From the NCBI GenBank assembly GCA_001931905.2, contig MSJI02000604.1, positions 62,001-126,000 on the forward strand: 64,000 bases of DNA, in the 5' to 3' direction. The notes under the pieces were generated by a model. The model saw only the letters and a program-made list of their open reading frames with translations, had not been told where the DNA came from and made no database searches. The position numbers were made by a program, and so were the translations under genes. Positions 22,097 to 33,143 of this stretch are shown piece by piece; the first letter of the stretch is position 1, and every line of letters begins with the position of its first letter. Origin of the DNA: Cladosporium sp. IMV 00045. Its lineage: Eukaryota > Ascomycota > Dothideomycetes > Cladosporiales > Cladosporiaceae.

Positions 22097-22581
22097 TGCA
22101 GCCAGTCGTCAAGGTGGCGGTTGTCAAGAGTAACTTAGTCGCCACGTTTGATGTGGATCTGATCGAGTCTGGCAATATTGCTTGTTGAGTCTTCTAGCTT
22201 GTTGTCAATTATTCAGCGAATCGTCAACGTCGCGCAGCGTGACAACATCGTCCATCGTATTCCTCGAATGCCGCCCAAAGAGGGCAAAGTAAGGGTGAAG
22301 TGGAGTCATCCTCCGAGACGCTGCGGTTTTCCCGTCACACCCGCCTCCGCTTGTTCCGCCCACCCCTCCACCCTCTTCCGCTGCTCTCCTTCCTCCCGTG
22401 CATTCTCCCTCCACCCTCTTCCGCAGAGACACCAACCGACAAACAATCTCGGCGGAAGCGCTTTCGACGAAATAGCAGACTCCACCTGCTAGTGGCTGTA
22501 ATACTCGTCCACAACATGTCCCCTTCCCACGCTTGGTGCGCGCATCGTGGTCGCCACTGCTAAAGCCCATCAACAGTCACT
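22097..22581. promoter_or_regulatory. Divergent promoter, FMO-ADC / CocE2
   Basis: Shared upstream region of two cluster genes. From about 22340 to 22430 the plus strand is a pyrimidine-rich tract with a 17-nt perfect direct repeat (22365-22381 and 22408-22424). Each repeat holds CTCCAC, which read on the minus strand (GTGGAG) fits the CreA consensus SYGGRG; CTCCGC near 22345 fits too. Confidence 0.55.
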
Positions 22582-24418
22582 ATGCCAAACGAAATTCAGG
22601 ACCTGCATACCATCGACAGGGAGACCTTCCCATACATCGTGGAACAGAATGTTTCCGTTCCGCTCAAGTCATCTGATGGCCTCGTGCGTGTGAATGTCTT
22701 TCGACCGAAGGCCGGAGAGAAGGTGCCAGTATTGTGCACCTACGGCCCGTATGGCAAAGATATTCCTTACGCAGAGTAAGTTCATACGTCCTTCACATAC
22801 AGCCCCCATGACTTCCTAACAGAATCACAGTTTCCACGCAAAGTCATTTTCCGAAGTCAATCCAAACCAGAAATCTGAGCATTCCGCATGGGAAACGCCT
22901 GATCCTGCCTACTGGACCAAGCATGGCTATGCCATCGTGCGTGCGGATGAGCGAGGCTGTGGACAGAGCATGGGACTCCTCGACACCATGTCCAAAGGCA
23001 CTTCGGAAGCATTTTTTGACGTGGTTGAGTGGTCTGCTTCCCAACCCTGGTCTTCCGGAAAAGTTGGCCTCCTCGGCTGCTCCTACTACGCAGGAACGCA
23101 GTGGCGAGTGGCCGCTAGGCAGCCGAAAGGTCTCTCTGCAATCATCCCATGGGAAGGCATGAGTGACTACTATCGTGACAGGTGCCGCCATGGAGGCATC
23201 TTGAGCAATCAATTCATCACCTTCTGGTGGAATCGCCAAGTCATCACCAACCAGTACGGCCGCCCCGGCCGCAAAGCTGCCAATTGGGGCCCGGATACCA
23301 TCGAAGGCGATTTGAGCCCAGAAGAGCTCGCCAACAATCGTCGCGATCAAACTATTGACAACGTTAATAACAAATTCCGAGACGACTACTACTACGCTTC
23401 AAAAGAGTTTGACTTGGCCAACGTCAAGGTCCCACTTCTTTCAGTTGCCAACTGGGGTGGTATCCTTCTTCACCTCCGTGGCAACGTGCAAGGCTACCTC
23501 AACGCGGGCAGCGATCTGAAATACCTCCGTTTTATTACCGGGCGCCACGACCTTCCGCTGTATTATGATGAAGAGGTTGAGCTGCAAAGGAGCTTTCTAG
23601 ACGCTTTCCTTAGATCTGATGATCGCTGTGGCTGGTCGCAGAAGGGCAAACTCCCCCCTGTTGTAATGGCCATCCGCAAAGGCGATGTCGGATTCAATGA
23701 CGCTGCCGCTGAGCAAGCGTATCAGCGTCGAACGGAATCAGAGTGGCCGATCGCGAGAACGAAGTATACACCTTATTATCTCAAGCCCGATTTGAGTATA
23801 GCCAAAAATGCTCCTTCAGAAGAAGGAAAAGCCTCTTACAGGGCGCTCGGCACATTGGACGATCCACAGGTCGTTCACTTCACAACTGAGGCGTTTCTTG
23901 AGGAAACAGAAATCACAGGCCACATTGTCGCCCATCTCGCAGTCTCTGTTTCTAAGCCACCGGAAAAACAGACCGAGCCGTCAGATATCGATCTTTTTCT
24001 CACTCTCCGCCACTTATCGCCGGAAGGAAAAGAAATCTTCTACACTGGTACCGCGGGCGACCCAGTACCACTCACGAAAGGCTGGCTTCGTACTAGTCTG
24101 CGCAAGGTCGAAGCACAGCATCCTAGGCATAGGGAGTGGTTGCCGCACCGCGAGTATCGCAGCACAGACGTCCAGGAAGTCAATCCGGACACCGTCTATG
24201 AAGTTGACGTGGAAGTTTGGCCGACAAATGTCGTTGTGGAAAAAGGCGCTAAGCTTGTACTCGAGATTGCGAGTGGCGACACCCAGGGTAGTGGTATCTT
24301 CGGGCACAATCATCCCGAGGACCGCAGTGAGCAGGTGTTTGGTGGTATCAACCACATTCATTTCACTAAAGACCATCGCAACTACGTTGTTCTGCCCATC
24401 ATTCCACCAAAGGAGTGA
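22582..24418 (+). CDS. CocE/NonD-type alpha/beta hydrolase, peptidase S15 family (copy 2)
   Basis: Two exons, 22582-22775 and 22831-24418; 593 residues. The nucleophile motif GCSYYAG (Ser149) is the canonical GxSYxG of the CocE/S15 family. RADERGCGQS before it and the C-terminal jelly-roll domain (from about residue 360) complete the family layout. GRHDLPLYYDEE holds the likely catalytic His region. No signal peptide is seen. It is only a distant paralogue of the hydrolase at 6181-8007, so two separate enzymes of one family were recruited, not a recent duplication. Ester or amide substrates are expected; the exact one is unknown. Confidence 0.92.
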
Positions 24419-24589
24419 GATGCCGTATTTAAGCCAGTGTGAAAAATGCATATGTAGTCTCATACACCAAGAGCTGATTCTTTGAAATTTTCTATCAGCA
24501 TCACAGCTATGTGCGAAAGATCATTAACTAGTCAGAGGAAATGTTACATGAAACGTTACATGAAACTAGACATCGACTACCATGCCAAT

Positions 24590-25058
24590 CTACCACTCTC
24601 CTCCAATTTTGTATCTGAATAAGTCTCCGTTCAGCTTGCCTCCTGTCGCTCGCCAGATTTGACTAGCAGACGCAACCATGAACACGCCTACAGCAAGTCA
24701 TTTTGTCAGTAAAGACACCCAACCCGCGAAACGGTCGCCGCTCCGTATTGCAATCTCATATTCATGCTTGATGGTAGTACTCACCTCCAAACATAACTCT
24801 CACAAAGTTTCTCTCAACCCCGCTTGTATATGTATTCCGTTGCTCATCCACCTGATTCACCGCCGGACGGAAAGCGGGCACGCGCCGCCAGCGATCTTCC
24901 CACTCACTCTGATCAGGAGGTGGTTGTGGAGATGAGGCGTGCGCATTTGGTGCTGGAGCTGGGCTGGATGTCGAAGGTTGGCTATGGTGAAGATCGTAAT
25001 CGGCTAGGTAGTGCCGCGTTGTGGTCAGGCGGGCGTTGGCCGTGGTTGTTACGGACAT
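24590..25058 (-). CDS. Small protein with C-terminal hydrophobic segment, function unknown
   Basis: Two exons, 25058-24785 and 24687-24590; 123 residues. The first two-thirds are low-complexity, rich in Ser, Pro, Ala and His. The last part, VRVMFGGVFMVASASQIW then GGKLNGDLFRYKIGGEW, has one possible membrane segment formed across the intron. The splice removes a stop and gives a natural end, which supports the gene. I do not recognise the family; a small inner-membrane or mitochondrial protein is one possibility. It is divergently transcribed from the ALDH-like gene. Confidence 0.6.
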
Positions 25059-25496
25059 TTTGTGTGGCGCTTTTCTGATCCAGCGACCGTGAGGTGTACG
25101 AAATGACCTTGGTTCAAAGTAGGTGATAATCTTCAGCCATGGAAACCTGTCGGAGCGACCGTATGCTTGAGACCATGTACGCTCTGCTCACATGGACCGA
25201 TCGAGGTTACCCCACCGGATGCGGCGTGATGGGTCAAGTTTTGGTAATGGGACAAAGCTCGGAAGGGGTGGGTGGCGGACCTGATGCATCATTGCGATGG
25301 GTAGTGCATCACGGAGATAATACCGTTTCAAGACGCAGTGACAATCAGCTCCTTCTCGAGCCAATTCTTCCCCTGATCATCTTTAGAGAACATCGCAAGT
25401 CATCGATACCCCGTGTTTCCCTAATTCCAACTGATACTGACTTTGGCCGACCGCACGTGACTCGCGAGAAGAACCCATTCCCTCAGTCGAGACGCC
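25059..25496. promoter_or_regulatory. Divergent upstream region, small protein / ALDH-like gene
   Basis: An open stretch from 25139 runs toward the ALDH start but looks non-coding. Nothing else is recognised. Confidence 0.5.
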
Positions 25497-27085
25497 ATGG
25501 CACAATCATTTCCTAATTTGCGCGCTGCCGCCATTGATGGGCGAATGCAGAATGTTTTCTATCGTCAACATCAACTGGAAGCCCTTCATCAATCGATAAT
25601 CGATCACGCCTCTGAAATCAGACAAGCCCTGGAAACCGACTATGGATATTCATCAGTAGAGTCGACAGTGGAACTGCACCTTACTGTGGAAACACTGAAG
25701 CGTGTTTACGGAAATCTTGAGCCAGAGAAGATGCTTGCAGATGAATATGCTGTGGCGACTGGAAACGATGCCCCGTCGAACAGAGTCCCGACAGGAATCG
25801 TTTACATCCAGCCTTCCTCGCACTCACTGCTCTTCTCCATTGTTGCACCGCTCAGTACTGCCATAGCGGCAGGTAACTGTGTGATTGTACTCGTGAGTCC
25901 AACGCAAGACCCAAATTCTACAGAGCCAGGCGCTAACAGTCCATTCTCAGCTTGAGCGCAATCTGCGGGACCTCACCAGTGTCATACGGCGAGCATTATC
26001 GGGTGCACTGCATCCAGATATTTTCGCTTTGGCTTCCTCGGCTGTCCATGATCCTATCGTTCTCGAATCAGCAACCATCGTGGATCAAGATAGCAGCGAG
26101 CGTTGGCCAAGTGCAAACCGTCTGGCATCACCTTCAGACAGCTGCACGCTCGCCATCGTAGACCGAACAGCAGACGTCCGACTTGCAGCTCATGAGTTGG
26201 CTGCTGCTAGCCTTGCGTTTGGTGGCAGCAGTCCATACGCGCCTGATGTTGTTCTCGTGAATGAGTTTGCAAGAAAGGACTTCTTGCAAGCTTTGGTCGA
26301 AGAGACCCGCAGAATCATGGACCAAAATGGACGGAATGAGAGCGTGGAACATGAGCTGACGAAAGGGCAGAGAGTCACAAATGAGATCAAATCTCTCAAG
26401 AAAATTGACCCGAATATGCGAGTCATCATCCAAGAACCCAAATTGGCCATTGTGGAAGTGGTCAGGAGACACGCTGACATTGTCCGGTTCAAGAGGTCCA
26501 TGCCGCTTCTGACCGTCTATGCAGTCAAGAGCTTGGACGATGCCATCGATTTCGTCAGCAGCGCAAATGCTGGTCCAGCTCTGGCGGCATACCATTTCGG
26601 CAACGACCATGTAGGCAAATACCTCGCTCAGTTCATTGACGCACGCATCTCGCTCGTCAACCAGATACCACGAGAGCTGCTTGTGGGGCCCGCACATCCA
26701 GAAGGCTACGCTGTTGATCCGTTGTGGAGGTACAATGTGGACATGTTTACATTGCCTAGACCTACTCTCATCCGGAAGCCAGCTACAGCCACCCGCTTAG
26801 TAGAGATAATGGCATCTACAGATGGAAAAATAGTTCGAAGACTGTTGGACGAGGCGTTATCCCCTATGAAGAGCATGAAGCGGAAGCCTGGTGGCGGTGT
26901 TGGTATGATTGCCTTCGTCTCCTTCTCTTTGGTCTTATGCTGATATTCCTTCTACAGGATTCTTCGAACAAGGCTTTTTGATCAATGCAGGCATGATACT
27001 GACTGTTACCGTCAGCGTCACGATCGTTGGTTCGATCTGGCTGTTTCAGAGGGAGAGACTGTCGTTCCTGGGATTGCGCATTTAA
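25497..27085 (+). CDS. Aldehyde dehydrogenase-fold protein without the catalytic cysteine, membrane-anchored
   Basis: Three exons, 25497-25892, 25951-26902 and 26958-27085; 491 residues. The N-terminal half has the ALDH cofactor-domain outline (QPSSHSLLFSIVAPLSTAIAAGNCVIVL, equivalent to the PWNYP-to-GN region). Where ALDHs have GQxCxAPD, this protein has GGSSPYAPD, so Pro stands at the nucleophile position. Fungal ALDH-like proteins with SPYAPD are known to me, so this is probably a family trait, not damage. After the last intron comes a hydrophobic helix (AGMILTVTVSVTIVGSIWLF) and a short basic tail, implying a C-terminal membrane anchor. NAD-dependent aldehyde oxidation by the normal mechanism is unlikely; the true role is unknown. 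Confidence 0.8.
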
Positions 27086-27815
27086 TTTTCAATGAAGAGG
27101 GGGGGAGCTGAGATCCCAATAATTCGTGCGAGAAAGGTGTCAAGCTCAGAACCACAATGCGCGCGGTCTGAGTTGACACGGGGGATGAGGTGCCTTCCCT
27201 TGCTCCAACATCGCCGTTGATTTGATTGCAACTGTAAGCGGTGGTTATTTAGTACATTACGTTTGTCTAGATTCAGCAGCGCATATGTCGTCGAAGAAAC
27301 GAACACCTCTAATTCAAGAATGGCCATTCTTATCACCAAACAACCAGTTCTGTTACCTGCAGCCGCTTCCGTTCAAATAATCGCTTCGCTTAAGATTCTG
27401 GTCTTGGAAAGCGTACTCACTCATTCGTTCCAAACGCGCCTTTTGCGAGTATGGAATCATTGCTGTGGTGTTTATCACTGACTCAAAAGCGAGTGTGCTG
27501 CCATGCACATGCCGGACTCGGGGAGGGATCGCCGCCGTTGCATTTTCCAAGTTCGTAAGATCAACGGCTGGCGGTGAGAAGAAAACGCCGTGCCGTGCCG
27601 GCTCCATAGATCTTTGTTGTTGATTCGGTCATCACTGTCAAAAAGGTGGGGATCGCAGTCGCAGATCTTGGATCTGTTGCGCCATGACTGGTGTGCGAAA
27701 TCCAGGCCCATGAGCTTGATAATCTACATTAACGGAAGCGCATCCCTTGAATGATACTCCAATTTCATGCAACCCTGCTCAGAAACAGGCGAAAGAAACG
27801 TCACACAATTGCACA
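27086..27815. other. Intergenic, nothing recognised
   Basis: Between the ALDH-like and GNAT-like genes. Short open stretches on both strands lack family features. The frame of the next gene is open back to 27747, but the first ATG is at 27816. Confidence 0.5.
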
Positions 27816-28637
27816 ATGGCTCTCACTCCATCGGATTTCGCAATGCACGTCCTTAAACCACCGCTAAACACCTCGAGCCTACAAACTTATGCGTCTATTT
27901 TCCGCGACTTGCGCCTGCAGGCTTTGCGTGAGGATCCGGAATCTTTCACCGAAGTTTATGCTGATGTGTCCGCTCGAGCAATGCATTATTGGGAAGGTTT
28001 TATCAAGAATCACATTGGCCTCATACACATTGCGTTTGGCACACCGCCTTCATCGTCGTCAGCAATAAGCGCCGCAACACCGGGCTCCGCACGAATTAAC
28101 TTAGTGATGAGCGTCGGTACACCGCTGAGCATGGCCGTCAACACCGGCCCAATACCACAAGACAGATTTCTATCCCGACCAAGCTCAAAGGTTCCAATAA
28201 ACAGACCAGACAGTCAGGAGTTACGATTTCATGGCGGCATGCTTTTCCACGTTGCCAGCGTGCGTGGCAGCCAGCGTGGTCAGTTGTTCGAGCATCTTAC
28301 ATTAGACCGAGATGAGTGGTTGCTTGAAAACCTTTTGGCCACAGACAGCGACCCTCCTCCCCTAGCAAGGTTTCGTGGCAATGTCAAAGCTGGGCCTCGT
28401 CAAGGAAAGCTCTTATCATTTAATGTGCGTGCCGGTTGGTACATTGCTGGCACGCAAACCTGGAGAGATAATCTGCTGGCTGAAGGTGGCGAAAGCTCCG
28501 TGCTAGCTGCGGAACGAAGGGGAGATGATATGGAACAAGAGTCTCTTGTCGTGGGAAAAATATTCACCGTGGCACAGCTAGAGTGGCAAGTCAGAAAGAA
28601 CAAACGTGCATTGGCGGAACTGGGAGCCCGTCTGTGA
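27816..28637 (+). CDS. GNAT-like N-acetyltransferase family protein
   Basis: One exon, 273 residues from the first ATG. The segment IFRDLRLQALREDPESFTEVYADVSAR, followed by YWEGFI, is the usual start of GNAT acetyltransferases. The middle is less typical: a Ser/Pro-rich insert, then HGGMLFHVASVRGSQRGQ where the acetyl-CoA loop (Q/RxxGxG/A) would be, and later WYIAGTQTWRDNLL. The acetyl-CoA loop is not clean, so activity is uncertain. It is convergent with the methyltransferase gene. Confidence 0.6.
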   Translation: MALTPSDFAMHVLKPPLNTSSLQTYASIFRDLRLQALREDPESFTEVYADVSARAMHYWEGFIKNHIGLIHIAFGTPPSSSSAISAATPGSARINLVMSVGTPLSMAVNTGPIPQDRFLSRPSSKVPINRPDSQELRFHGGMLFHVASVRGSQRGQLFEHLTLDRDEWLLENLLATDSDPPPLARFRGNVKAGPRQGKLLSFNVRAGWYIAGTQTWRDNLLAEGGESSVLAAERRGDDMEQESLVVGKIFTVAQLEWQVRKNKRALAELGARL

Positions 28638-28980
28638 GCATTTAGCTGAAGTTTCAACAGCCTTCCTTGACCTATCAAATTGCCGCGCCAGCGTCCATGT
28701 TGAGCGTGAGACTCCATTCAAGCTTCTATCGAACGGTGGATTTTTGGTCCCGGCTGAAATGGCTCCATTCCCTAAGATTCGCACAAATCGAGGCAAAGTG
28801 GAGTCAAGAGAAGAACCCTATTTCTGTGTTTCGCAGCTCGAGAATGTAGGTTCGATTGCCGATAACTTGTGTCCAAGTCCGTTGTTTTGAGAGCACCACG
28901 CACAGCGTGAGTCTGCACAACAAGCTCTGTTTTCACGCACCCATGGTCACGCCGATGACGAGGAGCACAGCAATGTACCA
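28638..28980. other. Convergent intergenic region
   Basis: Between the 3' ends of the GNAT-like and methyltransferase genes. No gene or repeat is recognised. Confidence 0.5.
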
Positions 28981-29697
28981 TCACAAGATGCGGCTCGGCG
29001 GCGTTGGTATGGCTTCTTTCACCCGCTCTTCACCCCTGCGCTTGGCAATGGTGTATTGTTGCTCCTCAGAATCACATTTAGGATTGTCCGGTTGGAAAGT
29101 GTGCACTTGGTCGTACACGATTTCAAACCCCATCGATTCAAGGAAGGTCTTCTGGCCAGCTCGAGAGAACATAAGCGTAGGGAAAGGCTGACCCCAGAAT
29201 GGGAGATTGTATCCTTCAACATAAGACTTGGTTTCATCCCATGCAGGATCCCCAGCAGGCACCACTTGCTCAGCAGGAGCTTGACCTACGACCAGCAGGC
29301 CATCTGGTCGCAGGGTTTTGGAGAGCCTGCATATGGCGATGCAAAAGTCTGCATAGGTCAGACCAAGTTGAGAGAAGATGATGAAGACGGCATCGAAAGT
29401 CCCAACTGGCTGATAATCGACCATGTTGGCCACCTCAAAGGTTCCTCTGACCGTCTTTTGCGCATGTTTGATCATCTGAGGCGCGACATCTGACCCAAGG
29501 ACGTCCATTCCGGCGTCAGCAAGCATACCAGCGACTGGAACCCCGGTACCGCAGCCGACGTCCAAAACTCGGGCGCCAGGCCTCAAGAGAGCGATTGCAT
29601 TTTGAATGCAATCTTTTTTGAATGGGTTGTTGCGATAAGCGAGCTCATATTCGACGTTCAAGGTATCCCACATGTCGTGTTCCTCGGTGGTAATCAT
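28981..29697 (-). CDS. Class I SAM-dependent methyltransferase
   Basis: One exon, 238 residues. Motif I VLDVGCGTG (44-52) binds S-adenosylmethionine; GSDVAPQMI is motif II with its acidic residue, and FDAVFIIFSQLG and LRPDGLLVVGQ match the later core strands. Length fits the Methyltransf_11/25-type small-molecule methyltransferases. The substrate is unknown. It is cytosolic. Its nearness to oxidative genes suggests O-methylation of a cluster intermediate, but membership in the cluster is not shown. Confidence 0.88.
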   Translation of the reverse strand: MITTEEHDMWDTLNVEYELAYRNNPFKKDCIQNAIALLRPGARVLDVGCGTGVPVAGMLADAGMDVLGSDVAPQMIKHAQKTVRGTFEVANMVDYQPVGTFDAVFIIFSQLGLTYADFCIAICRLSKTLRPDGLLVVGQAPAEQVVPAGDPAWDETKSYVEGYNLPFWGQPFPTLMFSRAGQKTFLESMGFEIVYDQVHTFQPDNPKCDSEEQQYTIAKRRGEERVKEAIPTPPSRIL

Positions 29698-30266
29698 CTT
29701 GTAGTCAGCGTCTTTGTCGCGTCGTTGTCTTACGAAGATGCAAACAGCCGGCAGCAGCAGACTTGATCAATCGTATGTTAGCTTAAGTGGGCTGGGGTAT
29801 CTGAGCCCCACAAATTCAGGATGTGGCTCCTGATTCCGAAGAGGATTGCCCTAAAAGACGTTGAGCTGAACGGTGCACGTCTATCTCGCTTGCGTGGCAG
29901 CAATCACAAGGGTGCATTTTAGCGTGGCTAGACCATGGAAGCGGCCGCAAGGCGATCTCAGAACATTTCGCCGTAGCGTCTCTGCTGTGGCACTATGCAA
30001 CGCACGACATCGTCGAAGCTCTCGATGGACCTAGCAATTGCGGAAGCTCGTCTGGACAGTGAATCCTCCGACCAATCTTCCGTCATTAGTCTTTCCAGGC
30101 CGGTGATAGATGACACATCCCAAACACGCCTGCATGAGTAACGCCATCGACCACAATTTTGGATTACACAATGCCAGAAGCCCTTAGCGATGCATTACAC
30201 TGCGAGCAACGGAATGATATGGTCCGTTATGATCTCTTCACTGAGCTGTGTTGGTGCTTTCACTAG
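29698..30266. other. Intergenic: methyltransferase upstream region
   Basis: No gene is supported. It holds the methyltransferase promoter and the 3' flank of the rhodopsin-type gene. Confidence 0.5.
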
Positions 30267-31699
30267 TTACTGTCTGCTACCATCTCGCTTGACTTCCCAA
30301 GTAATGTCTTTGCGAATAATCATCTTCTGGCTGTCATTACTCCCAGTACTGCTCGCATCGATGTCTTTGGCGCTGGCCGGGTTACAAACGCAAAGATTCT
30401 CGGGCGCGGTCGGGAGTGGTTCTTGCCCTGTGGGATCAGGTTGCTTCGAGCACCCGGCAGTCTCTGCAGCGATAGATCTCAATTCAAATCCGGCAGCGCT
30501 TGTGTGTTTGTCCCGACTCCTTAATCCTGAATACCCGTGACTCTGTGTTGTCCCTGTTCCGTACTGGATTCCTCCGGGGCCTTGACCGGCGCCGTAATTT
30601 GTCGACAAGTTGGACATGAAAGGACGAAGAATCGGGGTCGTTGCCGAGATCAAGGAGACATGTAGCTCAGTGGAAGTCCAGGCGATGAATTGAGATTGTC
30701 TGATTGTCGGATCTTCGGAAAGCCCAGCAAGGTCAAGAGCCTTAAGGCGTAAGACAACGATGACGATAATGCTTTGAACTTGAAGTCAGTCTTGGTTGTG
30801 AATCAAACAAAGGTTCACGTGGAAGCAACGTAACGTACCATAGCCTGAAACCAAAAGCGAAGGCCACGATCATCTTATTGCTGCGACTTGTCTTCAAGCT
30901 CCAAACGAGCCAGACTGACATTCCAAATGTCGTCAACTCGTGCACGCATCCTAGTGATTCCATGATTTGCCATCGAAGTGACTTTATGCTGAGATCAGTA
31001 ATTTCCTGAAGGAATGTAGCGGGTTTTGAACCTGGGAAGAGGAACTCACGTAATTCGGGCATTGCTCCTCTAGCAAAACCCATGGCCTTGAGATATCGCA
31101 AGTCAAAGCTACCACGAAGAGAAAGGTGATGCCCCACGCTGCCACAATGCCCAGTAGCATGTGAACAAATCGACGTTGTTGATTTACCGGTGTCAGCTGA
31201 AGCAAAAAGCAAGCAACGGATGCCTTGGACAGCGTCAAGGCCGAAACATAAAGAATGTTGCTTGCATAGTATTTCTGCGCGATCTGTCAGCTTTGAAGTG
31301 ATGTGAAAGAAAGCATCCCACAGTCTGACACACCTTTTGCACAATCACCAATGATCTTGGGCCGAGGATGTCCTTGGATATTCCAAGGCCGTCGGCGCAT
31401 GAGCTGAGTAGCACAATACACTGCACAGTCCCAAACAGCTTACAGGTTGTCAGCATTTGATGTTTTTCATGACTTGCGAACTAGATTTCTCCCACCGTTG
31501 CTACCGCTAAAAGCAAGTCATCCTTTTTATATCTCTGTTTCATACCAGAACGTATGGAAACGCGGATCGCCGCAAAAAGGAGGGAAAGACATAGACCAAG
31601 TGCACTCGAAATGATGATCCATGCACTATGATCTGTTGTTGTTATGGTAGAGAAAGGCGCATGTTGCCCTGGCGGCACAACAATGCCAGAATCTGCCAT
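30267..31699 (-). CDS. Rhodopsin-domain (Pth11-like) integral membrane protein
   Basis: Five exons: 31699-31496, 31438-31334, 31274-31050, 30981-30839 and 30771-30267; 393 residues, seven predicted membrane helices. Family landmarks are KKDDLLLAVAT, then the loop CADGLG, KYYASNILYV with SKASVACFLLQL, CPNY before helix 6, and RPFMSNLSTNYGAGQG at the end of helix 7. A cytosolic tail of about 125 polar residues follows. Such proteins are plasma-membrane receptor-like proteins in filamentous fungi; ligand and signalling partner are unknown. Each splice junction preserves a family motif, which makes the model firm. Confidence 0.85.
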
Positions 31700-33143
31700 G
31701 GTGAGGGTTCCGGGGAATGTAAGTTCTTAGCACCTGGTAGAATGGCCGAACAAGACGACAAAGAAGAGGGCGAAGCTCCCGTGTCAGGGACTACAACCTG
31801 CAGACGTGCAATGTCGCCATTTCCAGAGCCCAGATCCTTCCTCCAATTCCTCAGACTGTTGATCAGAATCCTTCGCAGTTATGCATATGTAGGGCTTGTG
31901 TGAGGATCACAACCTTCAAATTATTGGAAGGATCGCAGCGAACATCCCATGCTCTGGTAACGAGGAGACATCAAAGAGGCCTCGATGTCCGCCTCATCAC
32001 AATAATGGATCTTCATTTCAGTGGCAAGGGAATTAATGATTCGCGAAAGCCAGACTTCTGGCGACTTCGAGTCAAAGTCTACTAGGGCTGATATGGCTCC
32101 CGCACTCTTCGTCTTGCAGCCCTTGCTTGAACGCGATCTTGAGATAATGCAAAATGCCCACCCACAAGGTGGCAATAGACCCGAGGGCCGAGAGGAAGTG
32201 AGTCTGCTCTCCTGCATGTATCTCCACACCAGGTCGGCTAGAATTGCGATCTATCAACTTCGGACGGAGGCGGCGCGTGATGAGCACAGGTATATATGAA
32301 TGAGTCCCACGTAGACATGAGGGCTTCTCTTGATGGTTCTGTGAACGCGCGTAGGATGCCCCGAAGCGAGCTCGCGAGGTGGCGGGAGGAGTGAACGAAG
32401 GATCCGCTAAGCCAGAGCTAATACAACGCTTGACACCACAAGCATATGCGGGCCTCCGGTCCGCAGATTCCTCAACCCCACCGACTCCACCAAGGTGCGG
32501 GTGCATCTAAACGATGACCCACAAAGGGTTGTTATGCACCATTCAAATTGACTTATTTCTTTCTGATTCCCGCGATCGGAATACGGCTTGACTGAATATC
32601 AAACGGCTATCGTGGTGACTGTCTGCAGGAAACTGATGCATTGTTGGTCTGCCTTGCGGTCTGCCTTGGTGGACGGCTACGGCCATGGTATTTTACATGG
32701 AGATCGATTCCTGGTGCCTACCATATCAACTGGCCAAGGTCGTGCGCGCTTACTGCGCTTTCGGGTTTAATGCCCGCCAATGATGCACCAGTAAAGAAGA
32801 CCTAAAACTTCCGTCAGTCGGACACACAACCCCACTAGGATCTTGGGATTGCGTTGAGACCCTGGAGGCTCACTTGCGCTTTGACGGAGAAAGGCGATCA
32901 TTCCTTGTCTTCCCTTGGCCGCTTATGCGAAACAACGGCCGCGATAGTATAGACAATCCCCGAAGACGGACCCTACATACTATGTTTCCAGAGTTCATGC
33001 AGCATTGAAGAGGGTCGCACCAGCCGGAAACAGCGTAAGCACACCTCGGCTCACGTGTCTTCGTCATTTTGGCAAGACAGCTAACAAATCCCCTCTCACG
33101 CTTCTCTCTGGCCAATACGTCTGCGTTTGTTGGAACACCCACC
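31700..33143. other. Divergent intergenic region, 1.4 kb
   Basis: Between the rhodopsin-type gene and the APC permease. Overlapping open stretches on the minus strand (about 31921-32506) contain a faintly transcription-factor-like helical stretch, but they are in different frames with no clear start, so I do not call a gene. It may hold a decayed gene. Confidence 0.4.

Noticed and set aside
31921..32506. Overlapping open stretches on the minus strand with a faint regulator-like helical segment
   Set aside because: They are in different frames, lack a start and splice logic, and have no domain I can name.
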